Assembly: GCF_022758885.1 (NCBI RefSeq)
Contig: NZ_JALEBH010000001.1
Coordinates: forward strand, 558,001 to 622,000
Reading direction: 5' to 3'
DNA: 64,000 nucleotides
DNA from: Sphingobium sp. BYY-5
GTDB lineage: Bacteria; Pseudomonadota; Alphaproteobacteria; Sphingomonadales; Sphingomonadaceae
How positions within the stretch are numbered: the first letter of the stretch is position 1; each line of letters opens with the position of its first letter. The translations under genes were made by a program, and so were the position numbers. Below are positions 58,535 to 64,000 of the stretch, one piece after another. The notes beneath the pieces were generated by a model that was not told the DNA's origin, searched no databases, and saw nothing but the letters and a program-made list of their open reading frames with translations.

Positions 58535-60130
58535 ATGCGCACGCCTTTCATTCTTCTTCCGCTGCTGGCGCTATGCCCCGCACCTGTCGCTTTCGCCGCT
58601 CCCGACATGTCGAAGAGCGACGGCGCGCGCTGGTGGGCGCATGTTCAGGCGCTGGCCAATGACGGGATGGAGGGGCGCGGCACCGGCACGCCGGGCTATG
58701 ACCGCGCGGCCGACTATGTCATCGCCCAGTTCGAAACGCTGGGCCTCAAGCCCATGGGCGTGGACGGTTACAAGCAGCCGGTCGCCTTCGTGGAGCAGAC
58801 AGTCCTTTCGGATCAAAGCAGCGCCGCGCTGGTCGATCCCACGGGCGAAAAGCCGCTGGCGGTTCCGGGCGACCTGATCTTCTCCGGCAGCGGCGGTCCC
58901 GTCCCCGAACGCATCGACGCATCGATGGTCTTCGCCGGCTATGGCCTGCATCTGCCCGAAGTCGGCCATGACGATTTCGCCGGGCTGGATATCAAGGGCA
59001 AGGTCGTGGTCGTGCTGTCCGGCGGTCCCGCCACTATTTCCGGCGCGCTCAAGTCCCATGCCCGATCGGAACGGACGCGTTGGCTGGCGGATCGGGGTGC
59101 GCTCGGTCTCATCACGCTGGTCACGCCCAAGCAGGTGGAAATTCCCTGGTCTCGGCGCGTTGCGCTGGCCAGTGCGCCCGCGCTCTATTTCGCCGACAAC
59201 AGCCTGCGCGAAACCCAGACGGCCTTCCTTGGCGCGCAGCTCGATCCAGCCAAGTCGGCGCTGTTCTTCGAAGGTACGGGCCGGGATTTCAATGCGATCG
59301 CCGCCGCTGCGGATGCGTCCGCCCCGGTCCCCGGCTTTCCCCTTGCGCTGCGCCTGAAGGCGCAGGTCGCCGCCAAGCGCCGTGATCTTTCCTCCCCCAA
59401 TCTCGTTGCCGTCCTGCCGGGCAGCGACCCCAAGCTACGCGGCGAATATGTCGTCCTTTCCGCGCATCTCGACGGCTATGGCATCGGCACGCCGATCAAG
59501 GGCGACGCCATCTATAATGGTGCGCTGGACAATGCCTCGGGCGTCGCCAGCCTGCTGGAGATTGCGCGCGCGCTCAAGGCGGGCAAGGACGCGCCGAAAC
59601 GCTCCATCCTCTTCGCCATCGTCACGGCGGAAGAGAAAGGACTGCTCGGCGCCCGCTATTTCGCGCGGCGACCGACCGTGCCGCAGAAGAGCATCGTCGC
59701 CGATCTCAATTTCGACATGGCGCTGCCGATCTTCCCGCTGACCAGCGTGACGCCGGTCGGCTACGACCAGAGTTCATTGGGGCAGGATGCCGCGGCGGTG
59801 AGCGCGGCCATGAACCTGCCGATCACGCCCGATCCCTTCCCGGACCGCAACGTCTTCATCCGCTCCGATCAATATGCTTTCATCCGCGAGGGCATTCCCG
59901 CGCTTTTCTTCAAATATGGCTTCAAGGCCGGCACGCCGGAGGCGGAGACGGAAAAGGCGTGGCGCGCCAACATCTATCACTCGCCCTTCGACGACCTGAA
60001 CCAGCCCGTCATGCCTGCCGAGACGGCCAAGCTGAACGACTATGTGACCGCCGTGACGCTCCGCGTCGCCAACGGCCCTGCCCGCCCGCGCTGGAACGAC
60101 GACAGCTTCTTCAAGCGCTTCGCGAAATAG
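58535..60130 (+). CDS. M28 family metallopeptidase, exported
   Basis: A 531-residue zinc aminopeptidase with signal peptide (LLPLLALCPAPVAFAAP). A PA-like insert (VFAGYGLHLPEVGHDDFAGLDIKGKVVVV) precedes the catalytic core: LSAHLDGYG (His), YNGALDNASGVASLLEIA (Asp), VTAEEKGLLGARYFA (Glu) and NIYHSPFDDLNQPV. Length is normal for the PA-domain group. The start follows GGGGTC rather than a classic ribosome binding site. Confidence 0.9.
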   Translation: MRTPFILLPLLALCPAPVAFAAPDMSKSDGARWWAHVQALANDGMEGRGTGTPGYDRAADYVIAQFETLGLKPMGVDGYKQPVAFVEQTVLSDQSSAALVDPTGEKPLAVPGDLIFSGSGGPVPERIDASMVFAGYGLHLPEVGHDDFAGLDIKGKVVVVLSGGPATISGALKSHARSERTRWLADRGALGLITLVTPKQVEIPWSRRVALASAPALYFADNSLRETQTAFLGAQLDPAKSALFFEGTGRDFNAIAAAADASAPVPGFPLALRLKAQVAAKRRDLSSPNLVAVLPGSDPKLRGEYVVLSAHLDGYGIGTPIKGDAIYNGALDNASGVASLLEIARALKAGKDAPKRSILFAIVTAEEKGLLGARYFARRPTVPQKSIVADLNFDMALPIFPLTSVTPVGYDQSSLGQDAAAVSAAMNLPITPDPFPDRNVFIRSDQYAFIREGIPALFFKYGFKAGTPEAETEKAWRANIYHSPFDDLNQPVMPAETAKLNDYVTAVTLRVANGPARPRWNDDSFFKRFAK

Positions 60131-60184
60131 GGGAGGGAGTAGCGCGGCAGTTATGGGTTGGGTTGGGGATAGGACCAGGACATT

Positions 60185-60206
60185 CCCCTCCCTTTTAAGG
60201 GAGGGG
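60185..60206. repeat. Perfect hairpin between the M28 and hemB genes
   Basis: CCCCTCCCTT and AAGGGAGGGG form a 10-bp stem with a two-base loop. It may terminate the M28 transcript, although no U-run follows. Confidence 0.6.
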
Positions 60207-60344
60207 AGTAAGTAGGTCCATTCCAGGTCGCCAGCGGACGCCGTACAGGTTCACGCCGCCCGTGTTCAGCCAGTGCGGCCCATCCGAAGCATGGGACAAT
60301 CCGCCCCGCTTGATCCCCCTGGTCCCCGCGCCTACACCCGCTGG

Positions 60345-61340
60345 ATGACCCATGCACCCTATCCGGCGCTGCGTATGCGCCGCACCCGTGCCGCGGCCTG
60401 GAGCCGGGCGATGCACGCTGAAAACCGCTTGTCGCCCAGCGACTTCATCTGGCCCTTGTTCGTAACCGAAGGCAGTCAGGTGGAGGAACAGATTGCCGCG
60501 CTGCCCGGCGTGTCGCGCTGGTCGGTGGACCTGATGGTCGCACGCGCGAAGGAAGCGCGCGATGCCGGTATCCCCTGCCTCGCCCTCTTTCCCAACACGC
60601 AGGTCGATCGGCGCAGCGACGACGGGGAGGAAGCGCTCAATCCCGACAATCTCATGTGCCGGGCAATCCGGGCGATCAAGGATGCCGTGCCCGACATCGG
60701 CATCCTGACCGACGTGGCGCTCGACCCCTATACCGCGCATGGTCAGGACGGGCTGCTGGACGAGACCGGCTATGTCGTCAACGATGCGACCATCGACATA
60801 TTGATCGGCCAGTCGCTCAATCAGGCGGTGGCGGGCGCGGACATCATCGCGCCCAGCGACATGATGGACGGCCGCGTCGGCGCGATCCGCGAGGCGCTGG
60901 AGGAAACCGGCCATGCCAATGTCCAGATCATGGCCTATGCCGCCAAATATGCGAGCGCCTTCTACGGCCCGTTCCGCGATGCGGTCGGTTCGCGCGGCCT
61001 GCTCAAGGGCGACAAGAAAAACTACCAGATGGACCCCGCCAATGGCGAGGAAGCGCTGCGCGAAGTTGCTCTGGACCTGGCCGAAGGGGCGGACAGCGTG
61101 ATGGTGAAGCCGGGCCTGCCCTATCTCGACATTATCGCGCGGGTACGTGACCGCTTTGCTGTTCCTGTCTTCGCCTATCAGGTGTCGGGGGAATATGCGA
61201 TGATCGAACATGCCGCCGCTGCGGGGGCGGGAGATCGCGACGCGCTGATCCTGGAAACGCTGATGGCGTTCAAGCGGGCGGGCTGTTCGGGTGTGCTGAC
61301 CTATCATGCGCTCCACGCGGCCAGGCTGCTGAATGGCTGA
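60345..61340 (+). CDS. hemB: Delta-aminolevulinic acid dehydratase (porphobilinogen synthase)
   Basis: Condenses two aminolevulinates to porphobilinogen for haem. The start is uncertain: 60345 gives MTHAPYPALRMRRTR and 331 residues, matching the family; an ORF extends to 60273. Schiff-base lysine regions are NVQIMAYAAKYASAFYGP and VMVKPGLPYLDII. The metal loop DVALDPYTAHGQDG has no cysteines, so this is the Mg2+-type rather than zinc-type enzyme. It overlaps the next gene by 8 bp. Confidence 0.94.
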   Translation: MTHAPYPALRMRRTRAAAWSRAMHAENRLSPSDFIWPLFVTEGSQVEEQIAALPGVSRWSVDLMVARAKEARDAGIPCLALFPNTQVDRRSDDGEEALNPDNLMCRAIRAIKDAVPDIGILTDVALDPYTAHGQDGLLDETGYVVNDATIDILIGQSLNQAVAGADIIAPSDMMDGRVGAIREALEETGHANVQIMAYAAKYASAFYGPFRDAVGSRGLLKGDKKNYQMDPANGEEALREVALDLAEGADSVMVKPGLPYLDIIARVRDRFAVPVFAYQVSGEYAMIEHAAAAGAGDRDALILETLMAFKRAGCSGVLTYHALHAARLLNG

Positions 61341-61884
61341 ATTCCGTCTTGAAACGGATCGTCTCATCCTGCGCACCTGGCGCGAGAGCGATGTCGATCC
61401 GTTCATGCGGAACCTCGACACGGACGAGGTGATGCGCTGGCTTGGAGGGCGACAGCCGCGAACCCATTATGCCGACTTCCAGCAACGCATGGATCGCGCC
61501 CAGCAGGAACTGGGCCATTGCTACTGGATCATGGAAGGCAAGGCGGACGGCGCGATATTGGGCTTTTGCGGCCCGCGACGGGGGCGTCATCCCGGAACGC
61601 CTATCTATGGCGAACTGGAACTGGGCTGGCGATTATGCGCCAGCCATTGGGGGCTGGGCTATGCCAAGGAAGCGGCGCTGGCCACCATCGCGTGGTGCCG
61701 GACCAATCGGCCGCAGGATGGCCGGATCATCGCCTATACTGTACCCACCAATGTCGCATCCTGGGGATTGATGCGGGCGTTGGGCATGGATCGGCGGGAA
61801 GAGATGGATTTCGACCATCCCGCCTTTCCCGTGGGGCATCCGCTCTGTCGGCACATCGTCTATGCGCTGGACCGGACAGCATGA
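61333..61884 (+). CDS. GNAT acetyltransferase, RimJ/RimL type
   Basis: A 183-residue acetyltransferase with LETDRLILRTWRESDVDPF at the N-terminus, ELGWRLCASHWGLGYAKEA at the acetyl-CoA loop, and TVPTNVASWGLMRALGM. It overlaps the end of hemB and may be cotranslated. The substrate is unknown; relatives modify protein N-termini or amino acids. Confidence 0.88.
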   Translation: MAEFRLETDRLILRTWRESDVDPFMRNLDTDEVMRWLGGRQPRTHYADFQQRMDRAQQELGHCYWIMEGKADGAILGFCGPRRGRHPGTPIYGELELGWRLCASHWGLGYAKEAALATIAWCRTNRPQDGRIIAYTVPTNVASWGLMRALGMDRREEMDFDHPAFPVGHPLCRHIVYALDRTA

Positions 61885-61989
61885 TCCGCGATCGCCATCG
61901 GCGCATCTTCTCCTTGAACGGCAGGGGGTTGCCGCGCCATGATGGTGAGCGACGGCGGGGATCGACCAGGGTCGGATGAGGGGGAACGG

Positions 61990-64000
61990 ATGATGATCGG
62001 AACGCGCCCACGCTTCGTCCTGACGATCTACGCGGGGTCGTTCCTGCTTTTCCTGGTCCAGCCGATGATCGCCCGCATGGCGCTGCCGCGCCTGGGCGGC
62101 GCGCCGTCGGTATGGAATTCGGCCATGCTGGTCTATCAGGCGCTGCTGCTTGCGGGCTATGCCTATGCCCACTGGCTGGGCCGCTTCGGTGCGCGGCGGC
62201 AGGCGATGATCCATCTCGGCCTGTTCCTCTTCTCCGCCATCTTTTTGCCGATCGGGCTGGCCGGGTGGCAGCCGCCTGCGGATGCGGAGCCGGCCCTTTG
62301 GGTGCTCGGGCTGCTGGGCGCGTCCATCGGTCCGCTCTTCTTCATCGTCGCCGCGCAGGCGCCGCTGCTGCAACGCTGGTTCGCCATCGCCGACGGGAGC
62401 GATCCCTATCCGCTCTATGCCGCGTCCAACCTGGGCAGCTTCGCCGGGCTGATCGCTTATCCGCTGCTGGTCGAGCCGCTGCTGACGCTCAAGGCGCAGA
62501 GCATTCTCTGGTCGCTTTGCTATGGCGCGCTCTTCTTCCTGGTCTATGCCAGCGCCCGCCGACTGCCGCTTGACGGGGAGGTCGCCGGAACACAGGAACT
62601 GGCCGACGCGGTGCCGCCACCGGACCGGCGCACCATGCTCTACTGGATCGTGCTGGCGGCCGTGCCATCGGGGTTGATGCTGGCGACCAGCCTTTACCTC
62701 ACCACCGACATCGTCGCCATGCCGTTGCTCTGGGTGCTGCCGCTCGGCCTCTATCTGCTGAGTTTCTCCATCGCCTTTGCCACGCGCCGTGGTCTGGCCG
62801 AACTTTCTATGCTGGTTGCGCCAATTCTGCTGCTGATCGGCGCCTGCATCGCGTTTACGGGGGGCGTTCAGTTTCCGGTCTTCGTCGCCATCGGCATATT
62901 GGCGGTGTTGTTCGTAACGGCCGTCGCGCTCCATGCGCAGCTCTATGCCCTGCGCCCGGCAGCGGTGCATTTGACGCGCTTCTATCTGCTGATGGCGGTC
63001 GGCGGCATGATGGGCGGGCTGTTCTGCGCGCTGCTCGCGCCGCTCATCTTCGACTGGACCTATGAATATCCGATCCTGCTGGTCGCCGCCGCGCTCCTGC
63101 TTCCGGCGCGCGCACCCTTCCTGCGCCTGCCGCGCTTAATATGGGATGATCCGCGCCGCCGGGTCTGGCTGGCGGCGGTGATGCTCCTGCTGGGTCTGTC
63201 GCTGTCGATGATCGGCGGCGGGCTGCTGGCATCGGAGTGGAAATCCCCGCTGGTCAAGACAATTTGCTTTACCGCCATCATCGCCATGGGGGTATTGGCG
63301 CTGGGTCATCGGCTGTTGACGGCGGGGATGCTGATCTATCTGATGCTCTGCCTCAGCGGTTGGGAAAAGCTGGCCCAATCCGCGACGGGTATGCTGACGC
63401 GCAGCTATTTCGGCGTCTATGGCGTGGCTGACAAGGGTCCGGACGAACGCATCCTGTTCCACGGCACCACGTTGCACGGCATCCAGAATCGTGCGCCGGC
63501 GCAGGCGCTCGATCCCACCAGCTATTATGCGCCGGAGTCGGGCGTCGGCCTGGCGCTGCGCCATGCGCCGGACCTGTTCGGCCCGCGCGCGCGCATCGAT
63601 GTGGTCGGCCTGGGGGCGGGGACGCTCGCCTGCTATATCCGGCCGGGCCAGAGCTGGCGCTTCTATGAGATTGATCCGGCCATGGTCGCGATCGCCCGCA
63701 ACCCCGCTGACTTCACCTTCTTGTCGCGCTGCCAGCCCCATGCTGACATCGTGATCGGCGATGCGCGCATGACGCTGGTGCGGCAACCGGCTGGCGGTGC
63801 GGACCTGCTGGTGATCGACGCCTTCTCCTCCGACACCATTCCGATGCACCTGCTGACGCGGGAGGCGCTGGCCATTTATGGTCGCCGCCTTGCTCCTCAC
63901 GGCCTGCTGCTCATCCATATTTCCAACCGCTATCTGGACCTGCGCCCGGTGCTGGCCGCCGGGGCGCGGGCAGGGGGCTGGCAAGCGCGGCTTCGCCATT
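61990..64000 (+). CDS. Membrane protein with spermidine-synthase-like domain, 3' truncated
   Basis: At least 670 residues, running off the window end. Roughly 430 N-terminal residues form many hydrophobic helices (FVLTIYAGSFLLFLVQPMIAR, LLFMVA-like GPLFFIVAAQAPLLQRWF). A cytosolic Rossmann domain follows with VVGLGAGTLACYIRPGQ, FYEIDPAMVAIA and LLVIDAFSSDTIPMHLLT, as in spermidine synthase. Such fused proteins are annotated as MFS or spermidine synthase-like; their activity is unknown. ATG 61942 is an alternative in-frame start. Confidence 0.85.
   Translation, partial: MMIGTRPRFVLTIYAGSFLLFLVQPMIARMALPRLGGAPSVWNSAMLVYQALLLAGYAYAHWLGRFGARRQAMIHLGLFLFSAIFLPIGLAGWQPPADAEPALWVLGLLGASIGPLFFIVAAQAPLLQRWFAIADGSDPYPLYAASNLGSFAGLIAYPLLVEPLLTLKAQSILWSLCYGALFFLVYASARRLPLDGEVAGTQELADAVPPPDRRTMLYWIVLAAVPSGLMLATSLYLTTDIVAMPLLWVLPLGLYLLSFSIAFATRRGLAELSMLVAPILLLIGACIAFTGGVQFPVFVAIGILAVLFVTAVALHAQLYALRPAAVHLTRFYLLMAVGGMMGGLFCALLAPLIFDWTYEYPILLVAAALLLPARAPFLRLPRLIWDDPRRRVWLAAVMLLLGLSLSMIGGGLLASEWKSPLVKTICFTAIIAMGVLALGHRLLTAGMLIYLMLCLSGWEKLAQSATGMLTRSYFGVYGVADKGPDERILFHGTTLHGIQNRAPAQALDPTSYYAPESGVGLALRHAPDLFGPRARIDVVGLGAGTLACYIRPGQSWRFYEIDPAMVAIARNPADFTFLSRCQPHADIVIGDARMTLVRQPAGGADLLVIDAFSSDTIPMHLLTREALAIYGRRLAPHGLLLIHISNRYLDLRPVLAAGARAGGWQARLRH

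Overview
The window is GC-rich chromosomal DNA from an alphaproteobacterium, most likely a sphingomonad (Sphingobium/Sphingomonas-like). The evidence is the codon usage, the ffs-dnaX-ybaB and lon-hup blocks, the membrane-anchored LuxR-type protein, the paired head-GIN lipoproteins and several families of short inverted repeats typical of that group. I see no transposase, integrase, phage gene, rRNA or CRISPR array. About 90% is protein-coding on both strands. Most long ORFs antisense to the listed genes are GC-driven shadows. Genus-level placement is inference.

Layout. 1-8.7 kb: an M20 peptidase, then minus-strand branched-chain amino acid genes: leuA with a Leu-rich leader peptide and switch-like RNA, two YceI genes, and the ilvB-orf-ilvN-ilvC cluster. 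8.8-16 kb: miaA and serB (divergent, sharing CATG), a lipoprotein, a YcbB-type L,D-transpeptidase, a MerR regulator divergent from a glutaredoxin-MauE fusion, and glnB-glnA. 16-22 kb: map, a GFA protein, a CinA-like protein, a GIY-YIG/TrmJ composite ORF, nrdR, glyA and rpiB. 22-28 kb: a membrane LuxR-type protein, an HPP-CBS membrane protein, a LytTR two-component pair and three small unknown genes. 28-33 kb: an alpha/beta hydrolase, two tandem cysteine desulfurases, a 2Fe-2S ferredoxin, a class A beta-lactamase with carbapenemase-like cysteines, and SRP RNA. 33-38 kb: dnaX-ybaB and lon-hup. 38-46.5 kb: RlpA, tRNA-His, hisI, YitT, an aspartyl hydroxylase, transporters, a methyltransferase and an L,D-transpeptidase. 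46.5-54 kb: maeB, a LysR regulator, glcB, a GST and an M24 peptidase. 54-64 kb: alaS, two head-GIN proteins, an M28 peptidase, hemB, a GNAT and a truncated membrane/spermidine-synthase-like gene.

How it works together. The 1-9 kb block supplies Leu/Ile/Val. glnA-glnB handles ammonium assimilation. serB, glyA and hisI serve serine, one-carbon and histidine metabolism. maeB with glcB connects C2/C4 carbon flow to pyruvate. lon, hup, ffs and dnaX are core maintenance.

The most striking theme is that short structured repeats touch coding sequence repeatedly. One lies in frame inside a cysteine desulfurase, one bridges GIY-YIG and TrmJ, one separates the ribosome binding site of rlpA from its signal peptide, one supplies a stop codon, and a 35-bp unit repeats a gene's 3' end. 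Other leads are the leuA leader switch, the MerR-controlled glutaredoxin-MauE module, and the beta-lactamase.
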